Shown here: positions 8,034-15,951 of the stretch, piece by piece | Layout: the number at the start of each line of letters is the position of its first letter | Position numbering within the stretch: position 1 is the first letter of the stretch | Assembly: GCA_003152485.1 (NCBI GenBank) | Contig: PMAE01000078.1 | Location: 97,041 to 144,598, forward strand | Source: Gemmatimonadota bacterium | GTDB lineage: Bacteria; Gemmatimonadota; Gemmatimonadetes; Gemmatimonadales; Gemmatimonadaceae | DNA length: 47,558 bases | Direction: 5' to 3' | Notes under the pieces: generated by a model | Databases searched by the model: none | Told to the model about the DNA's origin: nothing | The model's input: only the letters and a program-made list of their open reading frames with translations | Translations under genes and position numbers: made by a program

Positions 8034-8858
8034 TCATCGGACGATTCCGGGAAGGAGTCGTGCGGCGACGATCACGAGTAGGACAGACGTTCCGATGAGC
8101 ACTGCGAAATCGATCGGCAGTCCGGTGCTGCTCTGGCCACCGGCGATCATGAGGGTGCGCAGGGCGTCGACCAGATAGGTGAGTGGGTTCATCCAGGCGA
8201 TCGCGCGCAGCCAGGGGGGCATGACCGCGATCGGATAGATCGCGTTGCTGGCGAAGAAAAGCGGCATGGTGAGGACCTGGCCAATACCCATGAACCGTTC
8301 GCGAGTCTTGACCAAGCAGGCGATCGTGAGGGAGAACGTCGAGAAGACGGCCGAGCCGAGCACGACAACGACAACGGTGCCGAGGAGCGCGCGCGGATCG
8401 AGCCGGAGCGGCACGCCCAGCATCACGGCCAGGAGGGCGACAATGAGCCCTTGCACGAGACCGCGGATGGACGCCGCGAGCGCTTTGCCCGTCACGAGCG
8501 CCGCCCGTGGGGCCGGACTCACGAGCAGCTTGTGGACAATACCCAGGTCGCGTTCCCAGATGATGGCGATCCCGTAAAAGATCGAGCTGAATAGCACGCT
8601 CTGCGCCAGGACACCGGGGGTCATGAACGCGATGTAGCTCAGCGAGCCGGTTGGAATCGCGTGCAGGCGCGTGAACACCTCGCCGAATACGAGGAGCCAG
8701 AGCGCCGGCTGCACGGCTCGGGATATGAGCTCGGTCGGGTCGCGGGCCAGCTTGCGAGCTTCGGCGTCGGCGATCGCCCACGCCGCGCCGGCGAAGGTCA
8801 CGGGAGCCGTGAGCTTACCCAAGCCGTTCGGCCGTTCGGCGAGTGCCGCGGATGTCAC
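8034..8858 (-). CDS. ABC-2 type exporter permease
   Basis: A 274-residue integral membrane protein of the ABC-2 (DrrB-like) family with about six hydrophobic segments. Examples are LWLLVFGEVF, IAFMTPGVLAQSVLF, GLIVALLAVMLG, LLGTVVVVVLGSAVF and VLIGTSVLLVIVA. The conserved SPAPRAALVTGKAL loop and the MNPLTYLVDALR motif near the C-terminus are typical of drug/polyketide exporters. The GTG start is chosen because AAGGAGG lies 8 bp upstream, inside the 3' end of the ATPase gene, which this gene overlaps by 44 bp. Together with the ATPase it should form an exporter of unknown substrate. Confidence 0.85.
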   Translation of the reverse strand: MTSAALAERPNGLGKLTAPVTFAGAAWAIADAEARKLARDPTELISRAVQPALWLLVFGEVFTRLHAIPTGSLSYIAFMTPGVLAQSVLFSSIFYGIAIIWERDLGIVHKLLVSPAPRAALVTGKALAASIRGLVQGLIVALLAVMLGVPLRLDPRALLGTVVVVVLGSAVFSTFSLTIACLVKTRERFMGIGQVLTMPLFFASNAIYPIAVMPPWLRAIAWMNPLTYLVDALRTLMIAGGQSSTGLPIDFAVLIGTSVLLVIVAARLLPGIVR

Positions 8859-9714
8859 GATACGAACCTCCTTCGTCACGCGGGTCGCCGTAACGTGTGA
8901 ACACGTCGTCGAGCGAAGCCGTGGGGCCAATCGTTTGCTTGAGAGCGGCCGGTGTTCCGTGAGCGGCAAGCCGGCCGTGAGTGATGAGTCCTACCTCGTC
9001 GCACAGGGCGTCGGCCTCCTCCATGTCGTGAGTCGTGAGAAGGATCGTAGTTTTCCCGGCACGGCGCGCCTGGCGCATCTGCTCCCAGACGGCGCGTCGG
9101 GCAATCGGATCCAGCCCGATCGTCGGCTCATCGAGGATGAGAACGGCGGGGTGGTGGATGGTCGCTTGGGCAATTTCCAGCCGGCGGACCATGCCGCCAG
9201 AATACGTGCTGACGACGCGGTGCGCCGCGTCGGAAAGCTCCATGGTTGCGAGCGCTTCGTCGATGCGCGCACGCCGTTCCCGTCGAGGGATACCGTACAG
9301 GCACGCGGAGAGCATCAAATTCTCATAGCCTGTGAGACCGCCGTCGGCCGAAAGCAATTGGGATACGTAGCCGATGTGGTGGCGGACGGCCCGGGCCTCC
9401 CGGACGACGTCCAGGCCGGCGACCTCTGCGGTGCCCTCGGATGGCGGAAGGAGCGTAATCAGTATCTTGATCGTCGTCGACTTCCCCGCGCCGTTCGGAC
9501 CCAGCAGGCCATAAATACTTCCGGCCCGAACGCGGAGATCGAGCCGATCCACAGCTACCAGGTCGCCAAATCGCCGCGTCAACCCGCTCGTCCGGATCGC
9601 GACCTCCATCGGCGGCACAGCCGAGGCGCCGGTCCCAGGCGCTGCGGAGGAAGCCTCAATTCTGTTGTCACTAGTCGCCAGCTGATGATCCGCTGGAGAC
9701 GCGCGCGCGGTCAT
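8815..9714 (-). CDS. ABC exporter ATP-binding protein (DrrA-like)
   Basis: A 299-residue ATPase with Walker A GPNGAGKST, a Q-loop region (YVSQLLSADGGLTG), the signature YSGGMVRRLEIA, Walker B LILDEPTIGLDP and the H-loop TTHDMEEAD. The C-terminal SLDDVFTRY tail is usual for exporter ATPases of the DrrA type. The start is the ATG whose ATGA overlaps the stop codon of the small membrane protein gene upstream, indicating translational coupling. It powers the permease encoded immediately downstream. Confidence 0.92.
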   Translation of the reverse strand: MTARASPADHQLATSDNRIEASSAAPGTGASAVPPMEVAIRTSGLTRRFGDLVAVDRLDLRVRAGSIYGLLGPNGAGKSTTIKILITLLPPSEGTAEVAGLDVVREARAVRHHIGYVSQLLSADGGLTGYENLMLSACLYGIPRRERRARIDEALATMELSDAAHRVVSTYSGGMVRRLEIAQATIHHPAVLILDEPTIGLDPIARRAVWEQMRQARRAGKTTILLTTHDMEEADALCDEVGLITHGRLAAHGTPAALKQTIGPTASLDDVFTRYGDPRDEGGSYRDIRGTRRTAERLG

Positions 9715-10133
9715 CGCTCGGCGGACTCGATAGTGAGTGCCTGGGAGGCAAAGCCTGCGTACGTCAGGCAGCACCCGATGACAATTGCGGCACCGACATA
9801 GCCGTAGAACAAGCGCTCGAGGCGGATTGCGACCAGGAGACTCGCCACGGTTTGCGGGGGGCCGAATAGCAACAGCAGGGCGCGGAGCAGGATGATCCAA
9901 CCCACGAGTGTGATCGCAATCGGAACCACCCCGCCTGACCAGACGTTGTGACGGAGCACGAGCGCGAGACCAACGGCGAGCATGATCAGGCCAATGACCA
10001 GCAGCAGCACTGGGGTTTGAGCGATCGCTTCAATGCTCTCGACGCTCGCCTGCTTGTGCAGTCCGATGGCGACCCCCACAATGACCATGAATGATCCGAT
10101 CAGTTTCGCGAGAAATGCAGTAAGTCGCGACAT
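9711..10133 (-). CDS. small four-helix membrane protein
   Basis: A 140-residue protein with four predicted membrane segments (about 10-27, 41-61, 69-89 and 109-127) and almost no soluble part. The family is not recognised with certainty. The ATG is preceded by GGTGGAG, and the stop codon overlaps the ATPase start (ATGA). This makes it the first gene of a three-gene operon with the DrrAB-like exporter. It may be an accessory subunit or an independent stress-related membrane protein. Confidence 0.75.
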   Translation of the reverse strand: MSRLTAFLAKLIGSFMVIVGVAIGLHKQASVESIEAIAQTPVLLLVIGLIMLAVGLALVLRHNVWSGGVVPIAITLVGWIILLRALLLLFGPPQTVASLLVAIRLERLFYGYVGAAIVIGCCLTYAGFASQALTIESAER

Positions 10134-10641
10134 CGGTGTCTCCACCAACCGTAAGTCTTCGCCTGCCAATGACTCAGCCAGAGGTGTCCGGACCTGAATG
10201 GGCGTCGGGTCGGGCGCCCCTGACAGCGGATTCAGGCACTCTCCAGCGTACGCGAAAGCCCGGCATGCGTGTCCCTGTTGGCACAGGATCTCCCGCGATC
10301 GGGATCATGCGGGCATTCGCGATATCCCAAGCTGACGCCGACCGCCGCATCGACGTATCGGGGAACCGCCAAGGACGCGTCGGGCGTTCCCTCACACCGC
10401 GTCGTCAGCCAAGACAATGACGATCGCCATGAGGCGCGCGACAGGAACGCCTCATCAGCCCACCGCCGGATTTTCCCGACACGACGTAGGGCATTCCGGT
10501 ATTCTCAGCCCCCCGTTCCGCGGGTATACTGCGTCATGTACCACCCGATGGAGCCATTGATGGTCTGATCAGCCAAGCGTGTCGAGTCGGCCGTCGTCTC
10601 GGCACGCGCGGCGTCTGGTGGTCCGTAGCGGAGGATACAGT
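10134..10641. promoter_or_regulatory. divergent intergenic control region
   Basis: About 500 bp between the exporter operon (minus) and a small unknown gene (plus), with no convincing gene. It holds a good palindromic box at 10379-10395 and a weak one at 10465-10481. There is a separate 8-bp inverted repeat ATGAGGCG/CGCCTCAT at 10429-10455, and a TATTCT element near 10499 that could serve the plus-strand gene. Confidence 0.45.
10379..10395. promoter_or_regulatory. palindromic regulatory box between divergent genes
   Basis: GTCGGGC-GTT-CCCTCAC. The right half-site is a full match to the consensus (GTGAGGG on the minus strand) and the left half matches 5 of 7. It can serve the exporter operon (start 10133), the plus-strand gene at 10642, or both. 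Confidence 0.5.
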
Positions 10642-10971
10642 ATGCCAGCACCCGACCAACAGCACTTCATTAATCCTGCCGTCCCGTCCCGTGACGCACT
10701 GCTGCTGGAGTTGCAAGCGGCATATACCAAGCGGCGCTACGATTCTCCCGCGCTACGCACGGTCGTAAGCGATTTCGCGCGTGGCGCCCGCCATTCCGGG
10801 CTCTCGCTCGCGTGGGCCCTGGACGCGATTCAGGACGCCATCGACAGCGGCATACTGCCGCCTCTCGAAAAATCCAGACGTCGCGGCTTCTCCGAGCCGG
10901 TCCGGCGCATGGCGAGCGACGCGTACGCCGCCTGCGGCACCGACGGTGCGCACCCGGAGATCACGTACTAA
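10642..10971 (+). CDS. small hypothetical protein
   Basis: A 110-residue soluble protein, helix-rich, with a strong CGGAGGA Shine-Dalgarno 6 bp before the ATG. The middle (about 40-75: LRTVVSDFARGARHSGLSL… AIQDAID) resembles in style the C-terminal half of the unknown protein at 26754-27320 (REMGIRPDDISRTLARAVDR). They may share a small helical module, but the similarity is too short to be sure. No function can be assigned. Its divergent position next to a palindromic box suggests membership of the island regulon. Confidence 0.65.
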   Translation: MPAPDQQHFINPAVPSRDALLLELQAAYTKRRYDSPALRTVVSDFARGARHSGLSLAWALDAIQDAIDSGILPPLEKSRRRGFSEPVRRMASDAYAACGTDGAHPEITY

Positions 10972-11017
10972 GGCAAGACCCGCCATCGGCCGTCGAATTC
11001 CGCGCGAGACGAGGATG

Positions 11018-12955
11018 TCATCGCGGACGGCCGCCGCCGCGGGGAGCCACCGGTGTCGGCATGTGCGTCATTCCTCCCTGACGGGCCGCCTGATATCGGG
11101 ACTGCAGCTCACGGCGCTCAATTTCCTGTCGCTCGGACAGCGCCTGTGGCGGCTCGGCTCGTGCCGGCTGCGCAAATTCTCGCATATGCCGCGCGTTCAA
11201 CTCGGAGTGCTCGGCACCATATGAATCCTCGAGCGGCGACTGGCCCACACCAACCCGTCGGGCCGACGCTGGGCCGAGGGCAGACCTCGCCGCAGGCAGC
11301 CCTGGTCGTCCTGGCCGGAGCTCGGCGCCCTGAGGAGCCCGAACAGCGGCGGACCGGATGGTTTGCCCAATAGAACCGTCTGGAGCGGTCGTGGGCCGAA
11401 GCACCGATCGTTCTGTAGCCGTCAGCGGGCGGCCGCCGTTGGCGGCCAACTTCGGCTGCTCGGCCCGGAACGGAACCGGCCCCGGCGGCGGTGCATGGAG
11501 CGCGACGACTGGGCGGCTGGACAGCCGCGCCGGAGGTGACGTTGCCGTGCGTCCCTTACCGCCTCCAACCAGGCTCGCGGGCGTTGGCACGACCGGAGCG
11601 CCACCGTCGGCGACGCGCGCAGCCGCCAACTCGGATTCGGGCACCGTCACGGCCACTCTCGATACCAGCTCGCCTACCGCGAATGCGCGCCCGGAGACTG
11701 AGGTCACCGCCCCCGCGACTGCCCGATTCCGATACGACGGCAGCGACGGACCGTTGCGTGGCGCCCCATCGATGCGGCGACGGTAAATCGGCCCGACATG
11801 ATATGGAGGGCGATATGGTTCGCGTGGACCGAGCGGGAACCACCCGATCCCGCCGCCAATGCCAAAATAGTCAACTCCCCAGTCGGGCCCACCGATAAAC
11901 TCGACCAGTCCAGGTCCGTATACGGGCCAGTACATGCCCATACTCATGCTCACGAGCAGAGGCCCGGGCCACCACCCCCACGCCCCACCGATAAATGCCC
12001 AACGGCCGTAGTGGAACGGCCCCCATCCCCATGGAGCCTCATCAATCCAACTCCACCCCCACGGGTCGACCCAGTTCCAATATCCAAAGCGGTACGGAGC
12101 CCATCCCACCACGACCGTCGTCGGAAACCACATGGGGCCATAGTCTGGCTCATCGACCCAGTGACCGTACTCGTCGAGATCCTCGGTCCCGGCGACCTCC
12201 GTCGAGACGTAGCGCGTCGAAACCGTTGCGCGATCCATACGGTCGTCCCGGCTCAGCGCCCAACGGTCGAACGCGTCCGGCTCGCCCGCGTCTGCGAGAT
12301 CGTAGACCGGAGCGCTGTCACCAACTACCGTCGCCAACTGCCGGGCATTGACCTCAAACGTCGAGCCCGCAGCAGTCACCTCGGCGTGGCCCGACCAGAC
12401 CGTCACGCGCGTGGTATCACCATTGGCGGACACATCAAATCGGTATTCCCCGCTCTCCGTCAGCGTAATGGCGGCGTTTGGCGCATCGGCCTCGTAGACA
12501 TCGCCGATGTGCACGGACTTGAGATGCACGTTGGCGGTGCCCTGCGGCACGCGCAGTTGGATCAGGTCGTCGTCGAGGTGGACGACGTCCAACTCCGTTT
12601 CGCTGGCAATGCGCACCGCGTTTGGGCCCACCTCCACTTCAGCCCGCCCCATCGAATCGACCCAGAGGCGGTCGCCCGTGGTGATGACGCGGTTCGGTAT
12701 CGCGACCGCCCAGCTATCTCCGACCGCTGGACGGAATGAGACCACGCCGTCAATGAGGGCCAACCGTCCGACGCGGGCCGGCGGATCCGTGGCGTCCGGC
12801 GGCGCCGCCACCGACGCCTGGGCAGCCGCATGAGCCCCCACCAGCGCGAGAATGACAAGAGCCACAATGGACACGAACACTGGCGGCCGCACGATGCCGG
12901 CGATCGGCATTGGCCTCGCGTGCTCAAGTGGTCGCGTCCGATGCCATTGCCCCAT
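11018..12955 (-). CDS. secreted FecR-like, Trp-rich DUF6600-type protein
   Basis: A 645-residue exported protein. A signal peptide spans about residues 15-46 (hydrophobic VSIVALVILALVGAHAAAQ). A FecR-like beta domain follows at about 60-200, including GDRLWVDSMGRAEVEVG and the ExxxYRFDVSANGDTTRVTVWSG pattern. A striking Trp/Gly/Tyr-rich block comes next (about 265-380, e.g. YWNWVDPWGWSWIDEAPWGW). The long C-terminal tail is Pro/Ala/Arg-rich and low-complexity. The ATG was chosen for its GGAGGCGG Shine-Dalgarno; the frame stays open to 13102. It probably sits in the periplasm or at the outer surface. Substrate and partner are unknown. Confidence 0.82.
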   Translation of the reverse strand: MGQWHRTRPLEHARPMPIAGIVRPPVFVSIVALVILALVGAHAAAQASVAAPPDATDPPARVGRLALIDGVVSFRPAVGDSWAVAIPNRVITTGDRLWVDSMGRAEVEVGPNAVRIASETELDVVHLDDDLIQLRVPQGTANVHLKSVHIGDVYEADAPNAAITLTESGEYRFDVSANGDTTRVTVWSGHAEVTAAGSTFEVNARQLATVVGDSAPVYDLADAGEPDAFDRWALSRDDRMDRATVSTRYVSTEVAGTEDLDEYGHWVDEPDYGPMWFPTTVVVGWAPYRFGYWNWVDPWGWSWIDEAPWGWGPFHYGRWAFIGGAWGWWPGPLLVSMSMGMYWPVYGPGLVEFIGGPDWGVDYFGIGGGIGWFPLGPREPYRPPYHVGPIYRRRIDGAPRNGPSLPSYRNRAVAGAVTSVSGRAFAVGELVSRVAVTVPESELAAARVADGGAPVVPTPASLVGGGKGRTATSPPARLSSRPVVALHAPPPGPVPFRAEQPKLAANGGRPLTATERSVLRPTTAPDGSIGQTIRSAAVRAPQGAELRPGRPGLPAARSALGPASARRVGVGQSPLEDSYGAEHSELNARHMREFAQPARAEPPQALSERQEIERRELQSRYQAARQGGMTHMPTPVAPRGGGRPR

Positions 12956-13309
12956 TGCCGCCTCCGGTGTATTCGAGTGTCGCAGAGTGCTTCGAGCCTC
13001 GCAGGTAACTTCGCGGCTGAGTACAATGCGAGCCGTCGGGCATTCGCTGACGGTCATGTCGGCGAAACCCTCAACCCGATGCGGCACCGGCGCACGCCGC
13101 ACGCACTACGACGGGAGGGGGACTCCCCACGATACCTTCGCGCACGACGCTGGAATCCCGTGATTGAGCAGCGTTCCTACAGCCCGTCGGAGTTTCCCTG
13201 ACAGACGCGAGCGCGCTATTCTAACAACAATCCTTTCGCGCCGCGCACATCCGCGAGACGATCGGTTGATATGTGGCGCGCGCTCGGTCCACTGCGCGGA
13301 GGGACGGCC
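12956..13309. promoter_or_regulatory. divergent control region between the FecR-like gene and the molybdenum hydroxylase operon
   Basis: A 354-bp stretch with no convincing gene. It contains a strong palindromic box at 13186-13202, and 14 bp after it a TATTCT hexamer at 13217-13222. This places the box over the expected -35 region of the plus-strand operon. Confidence 0.5.
13186..13202. promoter_or_regulatory. palindromic regulatory box, molybdenum hydroxylase promoter
   Basis: GTCGGAG-TTT-CCCTGAC has a perfect right half-site. It lies 108 bp from the 29-codon frame preceding the hydroxylase genes and 231 bp from the divergent FecR-like gene. Confidence 0.6.
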
Positions 13310-13399
13310 ATGCGAAATGCAATGCGATTATTTGACAACCGCGCGACCGGCCACGCCGCGCAAGCGCCGGCGCAACCCGTGATGCCGGCGGTGCTGTAG
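13310..13399 (+). CDS. 29-codon upstream open frame (possible leader peptide)
   Basis: A short frame starting at ATG after a strong GGAGGGACG Shine-Dalgarno encodes MRNAMRLFDN… and stops with TAG directly abutting the ATG of the iron-sulfur subunit (TAGATG). The arrangement would let a ribosome terminate and reinitiate on the downstream gene. It may be a leader or simply the ribosome-loading site; no homologue is recognised. Confidence 0.4.
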   Translation: MRNAMRLFDNRATGHAAQAPAQPVMPAVL

Positions 13400-13876
13400 A
13401 TGACGGGGGCCGCGGCGACGCCTACACTCGACGTGAATCACCGCCCACAGGAGATCGCGAGTCCCTCTGGCACAAGCCTCCTGACGGCGTTGAGGGAGGA
13501 CTTAGGGCTCATCGGCGCACGATTCGGATGCGGTCATGGCATGTGCGGTGCCTGTGTCGTACTCGTTGACGGCCATCCCGTCCCGGCATGCACGTTGAGC
13601 ATCGACGACGCCGCCGGGCGATCCATCGTGACGATCGAAGGGCTCGCGGTCGGTGACACGCTTCACCCCGTGCAGCGCGCCTTCCTCGAGGAAGGCGCTT
13701 GGCAGTGCGGATACTGCACGAGTGGGATGATCATGGCCGCGGTGGCCCTGCTCGAGGCCACGCCATTTCCGAGCGAGGAGCAGATTCGCCATGCGCTCGC
13801 GCCGCATCTCTGCCGCTGCGGGATCTATACACGCGCCATCCGCGCCGTCCAACGCGCGTCACGATGCCACGACTAG
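13400..13876 (+). CDS. [2Fe-2S] subunit of a molybdenum hydroxylase (IorA/CoxS type)
   Basis: A 158-residue electron-transfer subunit of the xanthine-dehydrogenase family. The plant-ferredoxin-like cluster is held by C44, C49, C52 (GCGHGMCGAC) and C64. The second, helical [2Fe-2S] domain uses C103 and C106 (QCGYCTSGM) plus C138 and C140 (CRC). Eight cysteines in these positions are diagnostic. It passes electrons from the molybdenum subunit encoded next, whose start it overlaps by 13 bp. There is no FAD subunit, as in isoquinoline 1-oxidoreductase-type two-subunit enzymes, so the acceptor is probably a cytochrome or another membrane carrier. Confidence 0.92.
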   Translation: MTGAAATPTLDVNHRPQEIASPSGTSLLTALREDLGLIGARFGCGHGMCGACVVLVDGHPVPACTLSIDDAAGRSIVTIEGLAVGDTLHPVQRAFLEEGAWQCGYCTSGMIMAAVALLEATPFPSEEQIRHALAPHLCRCGIYTRAIRAVQRASRCHD

Positions 13877-15936
13877 AGGACCGGTTGCACTTCGAGCGCG
13901 ACGGCACGGTGACGGCGCTCTCCGGCAAGATGGATTACGGTCAGGGGCTGCGGGCCGCCTATCCCCGCATCGTGGCGGAGGAACTCGGGATCTCGCCGTC
14001 GCGGGTGCGCGTGATCCTCGGCGACACCGATGTCACGCCGTGGGACATGGGAACGTTCGGGAGCATGTCCGTCGAGATCGACGGGAAAGAGCTGCGCCGG
14101 GCGGCCGCGTTCGCCCGCACGGTGCTGATCGCGCGTGCGGCCGAGCGTTGGGGATGCCCGCCGGCCGGTCTCGAGATCGGCGAGGGCATTGTACGCCGCG
14201 CGAGCGACGGTTGCACGGTCACCTTCGGAGCGCTGGTGGCCGGCGCGCCGATCACTGGGGTGATTCCCGATGATGTGAGGCTCGCATCGCCGACGCCGAC
14301 CTGTCCCGACTCGCGGTCGGGTCCGGATGCGATGGCGCTGCTCACCGGACGGCTCGAATTTGCGGGTGACGTCCGAATCCCCGGGATGCTACATGGCGCG
14401 GTGCTGCATTCCCCGATGCATGGGGCGTCGCTCCGAAGCCTCGATCAACGGGCCGCGATGGCGCTGCCGGGCGTCGTGGCGATCGTACAGGAGCCCGGCT
14501 TTGCCGGTGTCGTGGCCGAGCGTCACGATCAGGCGGTCGCCGCGCTCGCCGCGCTCAGCCCCGAGTGGGCGCCTCCTCCGGTGCGATCGCCGGAAGTCAC
14601 GGACATGGTTCTGCGGGGAGACGCGGGTGTGACAGATGCACTGACCTCCGCCTCCACGCGACGGTGCGAACGCTACTTCTCGCCCCATATCGCCGGGTCC
14701 CCGCTCGGTCCGAGCGTTGGTACGGCGGACGTCCGCGCGGACACGGCGGTCATGTACGGATCGACACAGGCCCCGTTTCGACTCCGCGAAGCAGTGGCGC
14801 ACATTGCTGGACTGCCGGTGGAGCACGTCCATTTCAGGCCGATGGCAATGAGTGGCGGCTTCGGGCGCCACGGTGCGAGCGATGCCGCAATCGAAGCGGC
14901 CCGATTGTCCAAAGCCGTGAGCCGGCCGGTACGCGTGCAATGGGGGCGCATCGACGAGCTTCGCGCGGGTCCCAATCGCCCCGAAATGACGGCTGAGATC
15001 GAGGCCGCGCTGGACACCGACGGCAAGATCATCGTGTGGCGCTCCGATGTGTGGACGAACCCTTACACGTACGACGCGGCGGCGCGACCCGAGCGCGCCG
15101 CGCCGACCCCCGAAGGGGGGCCGCGAGAGACGTTCGGAGCGTGGAGCTCGCCATCGCAGATGACGGCGATGATGGCTGGCCGCAATGCAGTCCCGCCGTA
15201 CGACATCGGGCGAGTGGCGGTCGCGCTCCATATAACGTCCGCGAACGTGCGAACTGGGGCGCTCCGCTCATTGGGTGCAGCCCCCAACGTATTCGCCATC
15301 GAATCGTTCATGGACGAGCTAGCGGCCGCAGCGGGCCAGGATCCGATCGCATTCCGGTTGGCCCACACGCGTGACCCGCGCCTACGCCGGGTACTCGAAG
15401 CCGTGCGCGAGCGCAGTGGGTGGGGCCGTGCCGAGCGTCGGCGCGGACTGGGAGTCGCGTGCGTGGTGTATCGAAACACGTACGTCGCGCAAGTCGCCGA
15501 GGTGTCCGTCACGTCGGGCGGCAGCGTCTCACTGGAACGCGTGTGGTGCGCGGTGGATCCCGGGCACGTCGTACACCCGGATGGGGCGCGAAATCAAGTG
15601 GAAGGCGCCGTTCAGATGGCCGCCAGCTGGACACTGATCGAGGAGCTTCCGCACCGGGAGGGCGAGGTCACCGGGTCGACGTGGGACGACTATCCCATTG
15701 CGAGGTGTACCGATGCGCCTCGGGCGATCGACATCGTCTTTACGGGAGATGACCTGACTCCCGCAGCGGGACTCGGCGAGCCCCCGGCCGTGCCGATGGC
15801 CGCCGCGATCGCCAACGCGATCACCGATGCCTGCGGCGCTCGGATCCGACAGCTACCCATCCGGCCCGCCGCGGTACTGCACGCACTCGCCGTTCGTCGC
15901 GTCGCGCGCCCGGCGTCAATGACCGACCCGCGCTAG
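13864..15936 (+). CDS. molybdopterin-binding subunit of a molybdenum hydroxylase (IorB-like)
   Basis: A 690-residue large subunit of the aldehyde-oxidase/isoquinoline-oxidoreductase type. The N-terminus contains SGKMDYGQGLRAAYP, matching the GxxELGQG region of IorB. The cofactor loop SGGFGRHGASDAAIEAARLS is near the middle (about 335), and the catalytic glutamate motif GLGEPPAVPMAAAIANAI is near the C-terminus (about residue 643). No Tat signal precedes the domain, unlike many IorB proteins, so this enzyme is probably cytoplasmic or its export signal has been lost. The substrate cannot be deduced. It overlaps the iron-sulfur subunit, and its 3' end forms one arm of a convergent hairpin. Confidence 0.9.
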   Translation: MPRLEDRLHFERDGTVTALSGKMDYGQGLRAAYPRIVAEELGISPSRVRVILGDTDVTPWDMGTFGSMSVEIDGKELRRAAAFARTVLIARAAERWGCPPAGLEIGEGIVRRASDGCTVTFGALVAGAPITGVIPDDVRLASPTPTCPDSRSGPDAMALLTGRLEFAGDVRIPGMLHGAVLHSPMHGASLRSLDQRAAMALPGVVAIVQEPGFAGVVAERHDQAVAALAALSPEWAPPPVRSPEVTDMVLRGDAGVTDALTSASTRRCERYFSPHIAGSPLGPSVGTADVRADTAVMYGSTQAPFRLREAVAHIAGLPVEHVHFRPMAMSGGFGRHGASDAAIEAARLSKAVSRPVRVQWGRIDELRAGPNRPEMTAEIEAALDTDGKIIVWRSDVWTNPYTYDAAARPERAAPTPEGGPRETFGAWSSPSQMTAMMAGRNAVPPYDIGRVAVALHITSANVRTGALRSLGAAPNVFAIESFMDELAAAAGQDPIAFRLAHTRDPRLRRVLEAVRERSGWGRAERRRGLGVACVVYRNTYVAQVAEVSVTSGGSVSLERVWCAVDPGHVVHPDGARNQVEGAVQMAASWTLIEELPHREGEVTGSTWDDYPIARCTDAPRAIDIVFTGDDLTPAAGLGEPPAVPMAAAIANAITDACGARIRQLPIRPAAVLHALAVRRVARPASMTDPR

Positions 15937-15951
15937 TCTGACGGGTCGGTC
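15921..15951. terminator. bidirectional hairpin between convergent genes
   Basis: GACCGACCCG and CGGGTCGGTC form a perfect 10-bp stem with an 11-nt loop. The hairpin spans the stop codons of both the hydroxylase gene and the convergent P-type ATPase gene. There is no U-tract, so it may act as a transcript-end stabiliser or as a factor-assisted terminator. Confidence 0.55.

Noticed and set aside
10465-10481. GCCGGAT-TTT-CCCGACA as a full regulatory box
   Set aside because: It needs a one-base shift in the right half; the site at 10379 in the same region is much better. Kept only as a weak secondary candidate.
11053-12739. Long plus-strand frames opposite the FecR-like gene
   Set aside because: Their translations are Arg/Pro-rich shadows of a GC-rich gene, with no motif or ribosome site.
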